From: Microbacteriaceae bacterium
Lineage (GTDB): Bacteria; Actinomycetota; Actinomycetes; Actinomycetales; Microbacteriaceae
Length of the DNA: 43,239 nt
Direction of reading: 5' to 3'
Assembly (NCBI GenBank): GCA_025465035.1
Contig: JAODMH010000021.1
Location: forward strand, 1-43,239
In this document: positions 25,260 to 33,339 of the stretch, one piece after another
How the letters are laid out: the number at the start of each line of letters is the position of its first letter
How positions within the stretch are numbered: position 1 is the stretch's first letter
The notes under the pieces: model-generated
Database searches by the model: none
What the model saw: the letters and a program-made list of their open reading frames with translations, nothing else
Told to the model about the DNA's origin: nothing
Made by a program: the position numbers and the translations under genes

Positions 25260-25564
25260 CTATGCGGCAGTGGTGACAGCGTCCTCCGCCCGATGGCAGG
25301 CGACCAGCCTCTGCACTCCTCTGTGCTCATCCAGTTCCGTTTCATGACCTGACCGTGGCCTCGCTCGATGGGGTGCAGGGCTGATCGGCCGCGATGGAAC
25401 TGCTCTGGCCAAGCGAGCCTTCGTCGATGGGTGGTCTTCTCCACTCACTGCAAGCGCTCACCCACTTCGAAGACGGCGTTCCACTTTCACATAGCTTCCG
25501 TATAGCAACGAGGTCTGTGCTTGGTCCATGAGCAGCAGGAACCGCTGCTCGAAGGGAAGAGATC
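25260..25564. other. Gene-free stretch before the protease gene
   Basis: No convincing gene, repeat or terminator was seen in these 305 bases. GGGAAGAG stands just before the protease ATG, and an AT-richer segment with TATAGC about 65 bases upstream could hold the promoter. Minus-strand frames here lack recognisable homology. Confidence 0.4.
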
Positions 25565-26776
25565 ATGGACACGAACGAGTCCGAGCCCATTGTCGGTGGG
25601 ATTGATAATGACGGGCTTGAGCCCGAACCGGGAGTTTCGTCGGTAGCGCCCAGAAAGAAGTGGCGAAAGCGCTCGATCGTGATCCTGAGCGCGGTGGGAG
25701 CCGTGATCGTGGCATCCGCCGCGACCGGGATTGCGGCAACGGCGCAGATCGTGACAGCCGACAGTCGCACCTCGTCCAGCGGCACGACAGTCACTCCGCA
25801 GCAACCGGGGCCCGGTCAATTCGGCAACAGCCGAGCCTCCACAGCGGTGACGCCGAGCGCCACTGCCGCGACGAACGCCCAGGCCGTGGGCGTCGTGACG
25901 ATCGACACGGTGCTGAAATACCAGGGAGCGGCAGCGGCGGGAACGGGAATGATCCTGACCTCCAGCGGTGAGATCCTCACCAACAACCACGTGATCGCCG
26001 GTGCGACGAGCATCAGCGTGACGGTGGTCTCGACGGGAGCGGTCTACGTCGCAGACGTCGTCGGAACCGATGCGTCGAGCGACATAGCTGTGCTCCAACT
26101 CGAAAATGCGTCGGGACTCAGCACCGTGACCACGGACACGACAACGCAGACTGCCGTCACGAACGATGTGACCGCCGTCGGAAACGCGGGTGGAACGGGC
26201 ACCCTCGTCGCGGCCAGCGGCCAGATCACGGCCGTCGGCCAGGCGATCACTGCGTCAGGCGACGGCACGAGCGGCTCTGAGGCTCTCAGCGGACTCATCG
26301 AGACCAACGCGAACGTTGTCGCGGGAGATTCAGGCGGTCCGCTCTACGACGCTGGCGGCGAGGTTATCGGTATCGACACGGCCGCGTCCTCCGGTTCGTC
26401 GACGGTGGCCGGTTATGCGATCCCGATCGGCACCGCGCTCGGTATCGTGAACCAGATCGGAGCGGGCGCCGAGACCTCCACCATCACGATCGGCTATCCC
26501 GGATTCCTCGGGGTGGAGATCGGCGGGACGGTGGTTGGCACAACCGTCGGGGCAACCGTCGGGGGTGTCATTGCGGCAACACCCGCCGCCGCCGCAGGGC
26601 TGGTGGCCGGTGACACGATCACGGCCGTGAACGGCTCAGCGGTGGCCTCCGCCTCCCAGCTCAGCCAGCTGCTGAGGAACTACAAGCCCGGCGACTCTGT
26701 CACGATCGGCTGGACCGACGCCGTCGGCGGTATCCACTCGGCCAGCATGGTACTGATCCAGGGACCAGCAGACTGA
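25565..26776 (+). CDS. HtrA/DegP-like membrane-anchored serine protease with PDZ domain
   Basis: A 403-residue protein: cytoplasmic acidic N-terminus, a KKWRKR stop followed by one membrane segment (about 37-62), a low-complexity linker, an S1C-type trypsin fold with catalytic H142 (TNNHVI), D173 (SSDIAVLQL) and S256 (GDSGGP), and a C-terminal PDZ domain (about 310-400, with AAAAGLVAGDTITAVNGSAV and YKPGDSVTIGW). Such proteins degrade or sense misfolded proteins outside the membrane. It is monocistronic and followed by a stem-loop. Confidence 0.92.
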   Translation: MDTNESEPIVGGIDNDGLEPEPGVSSVAPRKKWRKRSIVILSAVGAVIVASAATGIAATAQIVTADSRTSSSGTTVTPQQPGPGQFGNSRASTAVTPSATAATNAQAVGVVTIDTVLKYQGAAAAGTGMILTSSGEILTNNHVIAGATSISVTVVSTGAVYVADVVGTDASSDIAVLQLENASGLSTVTTDTTTQTAVTNDVTAVGNAGGTGTLVAASGQITAVGQAITASGDGTSGSEALSGLIETNANVVAGDSGGPLYDAGGEVIGIDTAASSGSSTVAGYAIPIGTALGIVNQIGAGAETSTITIGYPGFLGVEIGGTVVGTTVGATVGGVIAATPAAAAGLVAGDTITAVNGSAVASASQLSQLLRNYKPGDSVTIGWTDAVGGIHSASMVLIQGPAD

Positions 26777-26787
26777 ACGATCGACAC

Positions 26788-26821
26788 GCGGCCGGTCACG
26801 CTCCGAGCGATGGCCGGCCGC
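26788..26821. terminator. Stem-loop after the protease gene
   Basis: GCGGCCGGTCA pairs with TGGCCGGCCGC (10 of 11) around a loop that itself contains GCTC-C-GAGC. It starts 11 bases past the protease stop codon. The T-run is poor, so it is probably a structural terminator of the kind common in GC-rich actinobacteria. Confidence 0.6.
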
Positions 26822-26949
26822 GCTTTCGATCGCCCGGCCCACTCGGCCAGCGGCTTTTCCCTATGGCGCGGATGCTGCCGGGGCAATCAGGTCGCTTTCT
26901 GTGCTGATTGGGGCGGAGAATCGAGGCATGGCCCGCCGAGGTCGAGTAT

Positions 26950-26973
26950 GAAGTCCGCGGTCCAGCGGACTTC
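26950..26973. repeat. Perfect 9-bp hairpin GAAGTCCGC-N6-GCGGACTTC
   Basis: A perfect inverted repeat in the 281-base stretch between the protease and DinB genes, about 85 bases before the latter. It may be an operator or a further hairpin. No gene lies in this stretch. Confidence 0.45.
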
Positions 26974-27045
26974 CTGGCCTTCGCGCGGGAGGCGATCGGC
27001 CGGATGGCCCGTTCTCTGAACCCCTCTTGGCCGAGAGCCGAGGGG

Positions 27046-27051
27046 TAGATT
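27046..27051 (+). promoter_or_regulatory. -10 box TAGATT of a probable leaderless transcript
   Basis: TAGATT fits the actinobacterial TANNNT consensus and ends six bases before the ATG at 27058. This is the distance expected when transcription starts at the first base of the start codon. AGAGG touches the ATG and is too close to work as a ribosome site. Confidence 0.45.
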
Positions 27052-27057
27052 CAGAGG

Positions 27058-27570
27058 ATGCCCGCATCAGCAGCTCTCCTCATCGACGCGTTCGGCCGCA
27101 TCCGGGATAGCGTCCATCGGGTTGTCGACGGCCTCAGTGCGGAACAGCTCGCCGCGCGTCCCGACGACGAGGGCAACTCCATCGCCTGGCTGATCTGGCA
27201 CCTCACGCGCGTGCAGGACGACCACCTCGCCGACGCCATGGACAGCGAACAACTGTGGACATCCGAGGGGTGGACGACGAGGTTCGGGCTGCCATTCTCG
27301 GCGGCGGCGACCGGCTATGGACAATCGTCCACCGAGGTCGGCGCGGTGAGCGGGCTCCCCTCGGACCTGCTCGCCGGTTATCACGATGCCGTATGCGAGC
27401 GCACCATCGGCTACCTAACGGATCTCGGCGATGACGACCTCGACCGCATCGTCGATCGCTCCTGGGATCCGCCGGTCACGCTCGCGGTGCGGCTCGTCAG
27501 TGTTCTCTCCGACGACCTGCAGCACGTCGGCCAGGCGGGATTCGTGCGCGGGATGCTCGGTCGCCGCTAG
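27058..27570 (+). CDS. DinB/DUF664-family protein (mycothiol-dependent type)
   Basis: A 170-residue four-helix-bundle protein of the DinB superfamily: an N-terminal helix LIDAFGRIRDSVHRVVDGLS, IAWLIWHLTRVQDDH with the first metal-ligand histidine (H48), and a C-terminal VLSDDLQHVGQAGFVRGML with H156. Actinobacterial members of this branch include mycothiol-dependent isomerases and S-transferases. The gene appears leaderless and is convergent with the deaminase, their stops overlapping in CTAG. Specific substrate unknown. Confidence 0.85.
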   Translation: MPASAALLIDAFGRIRDSVHRVVDGLSAEQLAARPDDEGNSIAWLIWHLTRVQDDHLADAMDSEQLWTSEGWTTRFGLPFSAAATGYGQSSTEVGAVSGLPSDLLAGYHDAVCERTIGYLTDLGDDDLDRIVDRSWDPPVTLAVRLVSVLSDDLQHVGQAGFVRGMLGRR

Positions 27571-28025
27571 TCCTCTCCGATGTCCTCGTTCCAGAGCTCC
27601 GGGTTGTCGGTGATGAAGGCGCCCATCATCGCGACGAGATTCTGGTCGTTGACGATCGTCAGCTCGACGCCGTTCTCCGCCAGCCAGTCCTGACCGCCGA
27701 GGAAGTTCCTGTCGTCGCCGACCACGAGTCGGCCGATGCCGAACTGACGCACCAGTCCGGAGCAGTACCAGCACGGCGAGAGCGTCGTTACCATGACGGT
27801 GTCCCGGTAGCTGCGCTGACGGCCAGCGTTGTGGAAGGCGTTCGTCTCCGCGTGCATGGCGGCATCGTCATCCTGTACTCGCCGATTGTGGCCACTCCCG
27901 AGCAGGGTTCCGTCCGCCGCAAAAAGAGCGGCGCCGATCGGTATACCGCCCTCGGCCGCGCCCTTCGCGGCTTCTGCCGCCGCGACCGCGAGCTTCTCGG
28001 CGTCGGTCGCGTAGATCGTGGTCAC
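27567..28025 (-). CDS. Cytosine deaminase of the yeast Fcy1 type
   Basis: A 152-residue zinc deaminase. The zinc site is H58-A-E60 (MHAETNAFHNAG) with P-C85-W-Y-C88 (TTLSPCWYC). The C-terminal half, including VVGDDRNFLGGQDWL and a final NPELWNEDIGED, resembles yeast cytosine deaminase more than guanine or tRNA-adenosine deaminases. The start is the GTG at 28025, which overlaps the stop of the upstream permease (GTGA). A cytosine-type permease directly coupled to it supports uptake of cytosine and conversion to uracil and ammonia. A relaxed specificity for other pyrimidines or creatinine-like compounds cannot be excluded. Confidence 0.85.
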   Translation of the reverse strand: MTTIYATDAEKLAVAAAEAAKGAAEGGIPIGAALFAADGTLLGSGHNRRVQDDDAAMHAETNAFHNAGRQRSYRDTVMVTTLSPCWYCSGLVRQFGIGRLVVGDDRNFLGGQDWLAENGVELTIVNDQNLVAMMGAFITDNPELWNEDIGED

Positions 28026-29449
28026 GCGACCTCGTCCGCAGCGTCGACACCGACGATCACGGCTGGCGTTTCCTCGATCGGGCCGCCAAGGCGGGGCCTG
28101 AACACTCGGAAGAGGATCCAATAGATCAGCCCGGCGAGCACGAAACCTACCAGGGGCGTTAGGTCGCCGATGGGTGCAGCCGCGGCGACGACGCCGGTGT
28201 AGAAGGTCTGGTTGGAGAATAGCCAGACGGAGATGGCGCCGGCGACAATGAGTGAAATGATGCCAGCGGGATTCCGATATTTCGCGTGATCTGGCACGAT
28301 GCTCGCGATTTCGGTGCCTCGACGGAGAAAACGATCGACGAGCACGATGCCCAGCCACGGAGCGATCCAATAGGCGATGACGAGCAGGAAATCCTCATAC
28401 TTCGTTCCGGCGTCCGCGAGAGCACTCCACGCGATGAAGAATCCGATGATTCCGAACCCCAGGGCGACGATCGCCCGGCGGAGGCGGAAGGGGACCTTGA
28501 TGCCGGCGGCGAGGAACGACATGGCGCCAGAATAGATATTGAGGGCGTTCGCGGCGATCGCGCCAACCGCGATGGCGATCAGCGTGAAATCGCGGATGAC
28601 GGTGGGCATGCTCGACACGAACGAATTGGTCGGGTCATCGATCTTGAATCCAGCGATCGTGGCAGCGGCCGCGCCGGCTGCCATCAGCACGATGCAGGAG
28701 ACGAAGTTTCCGAGGCCAGCGGCCCAAGCTATCGTCTTGGTGCTCGTGGAGGCCTTGAGGTACCTGCTGTAGTCGGATGCGTAGGGATTCCAGCCGGCCG
28801 CATAGCCGAATGCGGCGGCAGCGGTCAGCGTGAAGCCCACGAAGCCAAGCCCGCCACCCTTCGGGGTGGCACCGAGATTCGCGTGTGTGAAGATCGTGAC
28901 CGTTGCAACGAGGAAGATGAGGCCGAGTACGTAACTCGCGTAGCGCTCGAATACCTGCACCAAGTCATGCCCGATGAACGCCACGGCCACCTCGATCACG
29001 ACGATGATGAGAAGGGCGAGAACGGTCGGCATCCCGGTCAGCGTCGAGAGAGCAAAGGCTCCGCTGACCGAGTTGACGGCGAACCATCCGAGCCCGGCCA
29101 TCACCGTATTCAAGGCCGCAGGAAGGATGTTGCCTCGACTGCCGAAGGCGGTGCGACTGAGAACGAGTTGGGCAAGCCCCTCACGCGGACCCCAAGTGGA
29201 CAGGATGCCCTGCGTCAGCGCGCCTAGCGCTGTACCCAGCACCAGCGCCGCCATCGCGGTCCAGAAGCTGAGTTGAAAAACGACCACAGCGAGCGAGCCG
29301 ACGATAATGGTGGCGAACTCGAGGTTCGGGGCCGTCCAGGTTGCGAAGAGCTGCCAGGGTGATCCATGCCGTTTGGCGGCCGGGATCGCTTCGATCCCGC
29401 CGGGCTCGACAAGCGGGGACTTGGTGAGGGTGGCGGTTGCATCTGTCAT
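28022..29449 (-). CDS. NCS1-family cytosine/purine permease (CodB-like)
   Basis: A 475-residue membrane transporter with about 12 hydrophobic segments. Family features include the N-terminal PWQLFATWTAPNLEFATIIVG, FGSRGNILPAALN in the third segment region, GWNPYASDYSRYLK in the middle and the later YWIAPWLGIVLVDRF. These are typical of NCS1 cation-symporters for cytosine, purines or related bases. I use the ATG at 29449; an ATG 16 codons upstream is possible and neither has a strong ribosome site. Coupling to a cytosine deaminase gene gives the substrate inference. Confidence 0.9.
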   Translation of the reverse strand: MTDATATLTKSPLVEPGGIEAIPAAKRHGSPWQLFATWTAPNLEFATIIVGSLAVVVFQLSFWTAMAALVLGTALGALTQGILSTWGPREGLAQLVLSRTAFGSRGNILPAALNTVMAGLGWFAVNSVSGAFALSTLTGMPTVLALLIIVVIEVAVAFIGHDLVQVFERYASYVLGLIFLVATVTIFTHANLGATPKGGGLGFVGFTLTAAAAFGYAAGWNPYASDYSRYLKASTSTKTIAWAAGLGNFVSCIVLMAAGAAAATIAGFKIDDPTNSFVSSMPTVIRDFTLIAIAVGAIAANALNIYSGAMSFLAAGIKVPFRLRRAIVALGFGIIGFFIAWSALADAGTKYEDFLLVIAYWIAPWLGIVLVDRFLRRGTEIASIVPDHAKYRNPAGIISLIVAGAISVWLFSNQTFYTGVVAAAAPIGDLTPLVGFVLAGLIYWILFRVFRPRLGGPIEETPAVIVGVDAADEVA

Positions 29450-29527
29450 TCCCGCATCATAGGGATCGACAGGCTTCGCGGGCGAGCGAACCGGCAATCT
29501 TCACACGGTGTTTACATCGGCGGCCAT

Positions 29528-29899
29528 TCAGTGTCCTCGCAACCGCTCGATGTCGCGGCGGTCACGTTTCGTGGGCCGCCCGGCGCCGCGGTCCCGCCGC
29601 ACCGTCACGGCGACCTCCTCCCGCGGCAGTGGGGGAGGGGTGAGGTCGACGAAGCACTCCGCAGCCACCGCGGCACTCACCCGCTTGGTGATGAGGCGTG
29701 CTACCCGAAGGGTGCGTTCGGACTCAGCCGTGCGCACCCGCACCTCGTCCCCGACATGAAGGGGTTGCGCGGCCTTGACACGCTCTCCGTTCACCTGGAC
29801 GTGGCCCGCGCGACAGGCGGTCGTCGCCGCCGAACGTGTCTTCGCTATCCGTACCGCCCAGACCCAGCTGTCGACTCGAACGCTCGACCCGGAATCCAT
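29528..29899 (-). CDS. S4-domain RNA-binding protein (Hsp15-like)
   Basis: A 123-residue protein with an N-terminal S4 domain (VRVDSWVWAVRIAKTRSAATTACRAGHVQVNGERVK...LHVGDEVRV) and a basic C-terminal tail (GRPTKRDRRDIERLRG). In Escherichia coli Hsp15 binds stalled large ribosomal subunits that carry nascent chains; actinobacterial homologues are assumed to act similarly. It lies 18 bases downstream of the repeat-protein gene on the same strand and may share its transcript. Confidence 0.9.
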   Translation of the reverse strand: MDSGSSVRVDSWVWAVRIAKTRSAATTACRAGHVQVNGERVKAAQPLHVGDEVRVRTAESERTLRVARLITKRVSAAVAAECFVDLTPPPLPREEVAVTVRRDRGAGRPTKRDRRDIERLRGH

Positions 29900-29917
29900 C
29901 TCCCGAGCCTAGGCCGT

Positions 29918-30361
29918 TCAAGCGTCGGCGAGCGCGCCCTTCCACCTGACGAGCCCGCGAACCGTCTCGCTCGGGTCGTCGGCTAGCTTCTCCATCGCGT
30001 CGGCTGGTACGAAGAAGTTCAGCGCGAGGAATCCGCGCACTCGCTCAGAGGGATCGGAGACCAGTGAGCGCAACACGTCGCAGGGGGTCGCCTCGTTGCG
30101 CGCCACGCAGCAGCGCACGCCATCGTCGGCATCTCTCGCGAGCACCTCGAAGAGGTCTTGGGGGGTGTTGTAGCTGCTCGCGACGCTTTCGCGGATCTTG
30201 GGATTCTCATCGGAGGCGAGCAGCCTGAGGCGTCGAATCTTGCTTTCCGTTACCGGGGGAGCCGGATGCTGCGCCGCGACCTCATCTGGCGTGAGCATGA
30301 CCGGCCGATGGTCGCGCATCGCCTCGCGCTGGGCCGGTGTATTGAAGCGGATGCAGGACAT
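29918..30361 (-). CDS. HEAT/leucine-rich-variant-like repeat protein
   Basis: A 147-residue protein. After about 45 non-repetitive residues it shows four units of roughly 24 residues with the pattern L-A-x-D-x-x-x-x-V/I-R-x-x-V/L-A-x-N (for example RLLASDENPKIRESVASSYN, VLARDADDGVRCCVARNE, LVSDPSERVRGFLALNF, LADDPSETVRGLVRWKG). Such units stack into a superhelix that binds protein or nucleic acid. No catalytic motif is seen. It precedes the Hsp15-like gene and may share its transcript. The specific role is unknown. Confidence 0.8.
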   Translation of the reverse strand: MSCIRFNTPAQREAMRDHRPVMLTPDEVAAQHPAPPVTESKIRRLRLLASDENPKIRESVASSYNTPQDLFEVLARDADDGVRCCVARNEATPCDVLRSLVSDPSERVRGFLALNFFVPADAMEKLADDPSETVRGLVRWKGALADA

Positions 30362-30409
30362 GGTTCAACGGTACTCCGTAGTCCGACCGGTACCGCGAAG
30401 TAACGACAG

Positions 30410-30469
30410 TGCGCCGTTTTGTGGTCCGTGCGGCTGCTACAACCACCGCACGGACCACAAAACGGCGCA
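30410..30469. repeat. 24-bp perfect inverted repeat with 12-base loop
   Basis: Bases 30410-30433 (starting TGCGCCGTTTTGTGG) are perfectly complementary to 30446-30469, and pairing nearly continues three bases outward. It lies between the end of the DUF1295 gene and the start of the repeat-protein gene, both on the minus strand. The perfection is beyond what a terminator needs, and an AAAA/TTTT block lies inside the stem and not after it. A short mobile palindromic repeat or a protein-binding structure is possible. Confidence 0.8.
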
Positions 30470-30484
30470 TTGATCTTGCGAAGA

Positions 30485-31309
30485 CTAGGCGACGGCGGAT
30501 TCGGCGGTACTGCGCCGCGGAACCCACGGAACGATCGGTGAGGTGCGCTTTTGATAGGCCGCGTACTCGGGGTACTTCGCGCGGGTGATGCTCTCCGTGA
30601 AGATCGTCGACCCGACGAAGAGTCCGGTGAGCAGAACGGCGCCGAGCACGGTCCACTGCAGCACCGAGCCCGCCGCAACCGCGCCGAAGAAGAAGAGAAC
30701 CCACCACTGGGCCTGTTCGAAGAAGAAGTTGGGATGGCGCGAGAACCTGAACAGCCCGGACTGCAGGAACCGCGGGTTCGGCACGCGGCCGGCCGCGACT
30801 TCCGTGCGCTTCCAGCCGTGGAAGTTCCACTGCTGCTGGTCGGCCACCGTCTCGCCGACCAAGAAGCCGAGGAAGAGCACGGTGAGCAGTAGGTCGAGGA
30901 TGCCGAAGGGCCTAACGCGATTCGCGAAGGCCGTCTCGGCCGGCAGCGTGATGAGAAGGAGGATCGCGTTTTGGTAGAGCACGATGAAGAACAGGTTGAA
31001 CAGCTGGAACTGCCAGGGCTTCATCCGTGACCGAAGCACCGGCCAGCGGTAGTCCTCGACGCCGTTGTATCCGCCCTTTCTCGCGAAATTGAAGGTCAGC
31101 CGCGCCCCCCAGAGCGTCACCAGTATTGCCATGACGTCCAGTCGGGCATCCGCGAGCCCGGCGAATGCCGCAAACACCCACACGTAGATGACCGGCACGA
31201 TCGACCAGATGCGGTCGACCCACGACGTGTCTTTGGTGATGAGAGACGCGATCCAGGCGAAGGCGCAGAACAGTCCCGCGATGAGGAGAACTGCGGTCAC
31301 TGGAGTCAC
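30485..31309 (-). CDS. DUF1295 / steroid 5-alpha-reductase-fold membrane protein
   Basis: A 274-residue polytopic protein. The family signature lies in the C-terminal third: GLFRFSRHPNFFFEQAQWWVLFFFG, followed by the FTESITRAKYPEYAAYQKRTSPIVPW ending. WGARLTFNFARKGGYNGVEDYRWP is another conserved block of DUF1295 proteins. The fold is shared with 3-oxo-5-alpha-steroid 4-dehydrogenases and isoprenylcysteine methyltransferases, but bacterial DUF1295 members have no settled reaction. It is divergent from the phosphatidyltransferase gene, with only 45 bases between them. Confidence 0.88.
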   Translation of the reverse strand: MTPVTAVLLIAGLFCAFAWIASLITKDTSWVDRIWSIVPVIYVWVFAAFAGLADARLDVMAILVTLWGARLTFNFARKGGYNGVEDYRWPVLRSRMKPWQFQLFNLFFIVLYQNAILLLITLPAETAFANRVRPFGILDLLLTVLFLGFLVGETVADQQQWNFHGWKRTEVAAGRVPNPRFLQSGLFRFSRHPNFFFEQAQWWVLFFFGAVAAGSVLQWTVLGAVLLTGLFVGSTIFTESITRAKYPEYAAYQKRTSPIVPWVPRRSTAESAVA

Positions 31310-31340
31310 GCTCGAATCTTATCGCCGCCGCCCGCTTCGA

Positions 31341-31346
31341 TAGACT
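31341..31346 (+). promoter_or_regulatory. -10 box TAGACT before the phosphatidyltransferase gene
   Basis: TAGACT matches TANNNT and is followed by eight bases and then the GTG start codon, so the transcript is probably leaderless. No purine-rich ribosome site lies before the GTG. Confidence 0.4.
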
Positions 31347-31354
31347 CGGTCACT

Positions 31355-31972
31355 GTGGAGCCTCAGCAGCGGAACCAGGTGAGTTCCAGAATCTTCACGA
31401 TTCCCAACGTGCTCAGCTTTATCAGGCTGCTACTCGTGCCGGTCTTTCTCGGCTTGATCGTGGCCGGCCAGGACGGTTTCGCCTTGCTCGTCCTCGTGGT
31501 GTCGAGCGCGACCGACTACCTGGACGGCGTTCTCGCTCGTGGGCTGAACCAGGTTTCGCGACTCGGGCAGCTGCTCGATCCCGCTGCGGACCGCCTATTC
31601 ATCTTCGCGGCGCTCATCGGCCTCGCCATCCGCGATGTCATCCCGTGGTGGCTCTTCGTGATCATCGTCGGGCGCGATGTCATGCTTCTCGTGCTCGGCA
31701 TCGTGCTCGCCAATCACGGTTATGGACCGCTTCCGGTGCATCACCTCGGCAAGATCGCCACATTCTCCCTCTTCTATGCACTACCTATCCTGATGATCGG
31801 TCAGGCCTTCCCTGTCACGGTCTGGCTGGTGGCGCCGATCGGTTGGGCATTCGCGCTCTGGGGCGCTTTCCTCTATTGGTGGGCGGGAATCATCTACCTT
31901 CTGGAGACCGCCCGGGTAATCAGGATTCCGCGGGTAGATGCCGCCGCCGAATCCGATACGCTTGAGCGCTAA
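31355..31972 (+). CDS. CDP-alcohol phosphatidyltransferase (PgsA-like)
   Basis: A 205-residue membrane enzyme with the full family signature D-G-x2-A-R-x8-G-x3-D-x3-D (from DGVLARGLNQVSRLG to LLDPAADR) at about 58-81 and several hydrophobic segments. These enzymes displace CMP from a CDP-alcohol, usually CDP-diacylglycerol, and attach glycerol phosphate, inositol phosphate or another head group. Placement shortly before garA parallels pgsA2 (Rv1822) in mycobacteria, but the acceptor cannot be decided here. The GTG start is supported by the leaderless-type promoter. Confidence 0.9.
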   Translation: MEPQQRNQVSSRIFTIPNVLSFIRLLLVPVFLGLIVAGQDGFALLVLVVSSATDYLDGVLARGLNQVSRLGQLLDPAADRLFIFAALIGLAIRDVIPWWLFVIIVGRDVMLLVLGIVLANHGYGPLPVHHLGKIATFSLFYALPILMIGQAFPVTVWLVAPIGWAFALWGAFLYWWAGIIYLLETARVIRIPRVDAAAESDTLER

Positions 31973-31991
31973 GGAAAGTGGGAGGTGCGCG

Positions 31992-32468
31992 ATGCCTGAT
32001 TCGGATGAGAAGGACCAGAACGCGGAGCATCCTCCTCGTGAGAACGATACGACCCTCCACCTGAGCGTCGATTTCGAGGCACAGCTTGCCGCGCTCGAGG
32101 GGGATGTCACGGCGGAAGAGCAACAGGCGATCGCCGCTCTACCCTCTGGCTCAGCACTACTGGTAGTTCGACGGGGGCCGAACGTGGGGGCACGATTTTT
32201 GTTGGATGCGGACGTGACTACTGCAGGTCGCCATCCGGATGCCGATATTTTTCTCGACGACGTGACGGTGTCGCGGCGGCATAGCCAGTTCCTTCGGCAT
32301 GGCACCGCGTTCGAGATCAAGGATCTCGGTTCCCTCAACGGCACGTACTTCGATGGCGTACGCATCGACACGGCCCTTCTGAGCGACGGTGCGGAAGTGC
32401 AGGTGGGTAAGTTCCGCCTGACCTTCTTCGCGTCCCGAGCGGATCTCGCGCACCGAGCGAGCAAGTAG
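31992..32468 (+). CDS. garA: FHA-domain metabolic regulator GarA/OdhI
   Basis: A 158-residue protein with an N-terminal phospho-switch region, ENDTTLHLSVDF with T20 and T21, and a C-terminal FHA domain (about 65-145: TAGRHPDADIFLDDVTVSRRHSQF...LGSLNGTYFDG). In Corynebacterium and Mycobacterium the unphosphorylated protein inhibits 2-oxoglutarate dehydrogenase and adjusts glutamate metabolism; phosphorylation of one threonine by PknB/PknG makes the FHA domain bind its own tail and releases inhibition. The usual ETTSVF motif reads DTTLHL here. GGGAGG precedes the ATG; the longer upstream frame overlaps the phosphatidyltransferase. The next gene overlaps the stop codon by one base. Confidence 0.92.
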   Translation: MPDSDEKDQNAEHPPRENDTTLHLSVDFEAQLAALEGDVTAEEQQAIAALPSGSALLVVRRGPNVGARFLLDADVTTAGRHPDADIFLDDVTVSRRHSQFLRHGTAFEIKDLGSLNGTYFDGVRIDTALLSDGAEVQVGKFRLTFFASRADLAHRASK

Positions 32469-33169
32469 TGGCACGATCTTCAGCCCAGGCACAGGTGCCT
32501 GGGGCTACGAATCTACTCAGCATCGGTCAGGTGCTCGCGCGACTCACCTCCGAGTTTCCCGATCTCACCCCATCGAAACTGCGTTTCCTCGAAGAACGCC
32601 AGCTCATCTGCCCGGCGCGCACCGAATCCGGATATCGCAAATTCTCGCCATCCGATCTCGATCGGCTGCGTTTCGTGCTCACCATGCAACGCGACCACTA
32701 TCTTCCGCTCAAGGTGATCCGCGGCTATCTCGACGACCTCGATGCCGGACGCCCCCCTGCCCTGCCGGGCGGTTCGACCTTCGCCGCGCCGTCCATGCTG
32801 TCCAGCGAGCGACGTCTGCATCGCGACGAACTGATTCGTGAATCGGGTGCGACGCCGCAACTGCTGAACGACGCGGTATCGTCGTCGCTCATCGCGGCCG
32901 CAGATCTCTACGGCGAGGAGGCTCTCGCGGTGCTGCGGTCTCTCGTCGAGTTGCAGCGCTCCGGCATCGAGCCGCGACACCTTCGCGGCTTCCGCGCGGC
33001 CGCGGAGCGGGAACTGGGTCTCATCGAGAGCGCGCTCATTCCCGTGTCGCGCCGGAAAGACGCGTCGAGCCGGGCAAAGGCGGCGGAACTCGCGCGCGAG
33101 ATCGCCGGGCAGCTCGAGATCGTGCGTGGCAGCCTGATTCGTTCTGCGCTCTCCAGGCTCGACACGTAA
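32468..33169 (+). CDS. ftsR: MerR-family regulator FtsR (Rv1828-like)
   Basis: A 233-residue regulator with an N-terminal MerR winged helix (LLSIGQVLARLTSEFPDLTPSKLRFLEERQLICPARTESGYRKFS) and a helical C-terminal region. The expanded first part and the position directly after garA match Rv1828 of M. tuberculosis and FtsR of Corynebacterium glutamicum, an activator of ftsZ. The GTG at 32468 overlaps the garA stop codon by one base, so translation is coupled. No effector-binding cysteines are evident, unlike metal-sensing MerR proteins. Confidence 0.88.
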   Translation: MARSSAQAQVPGATNLLSIGQVLARLTSEFPDLTPSKLRFLEERQLICPARTESGYRKFSPSDLDRLRFVLTMQRDHYLPLKVIRGYLDDLDAGRPPALPGGSTFAAPSMLSSERRLHRDELIRESGATPQLLNDAVSSSLIAAADLYGEEALAVLRSLVELQRSGIEPRHLRGFRAAAERELGLIESALIPVSRRKDASSRAKAAELAREIAGQLEIVRGSLIRSALSRLDT

Positions 33170-33339
33170 ACTGGAAAATCCGGAACAGAGTCGTCTCGGG
33201 AGGCAATCTCACCGACACGCCGCGGTAGTAGAGCAGCAAGTCGACGATCCGAGCTCACCGCTCGGTAACGTTGACCCAGACAGAAGTATCAACCATTCCT
33301 TGAATGTTAGAAGTGGTCGACAAGGTGAAAGGCAGTCAG

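Noticed and set aside
25260-25448. Minus-strand frame ending in QRLVACHRAEDAVTTAA, faintly like the end of a peptide ABC ATPase
   Set aside because: Similarity is limited to a few residues with no Walker or signature motif, so a pseudogene claim is not supportable.
28286-29227. 313-codon plus-strand frame opposite the cytosine permease
   Set aside because: Charged, repetitive Asp/Glu/Gly/Arg composition typical of the antisense of a membrane protein.
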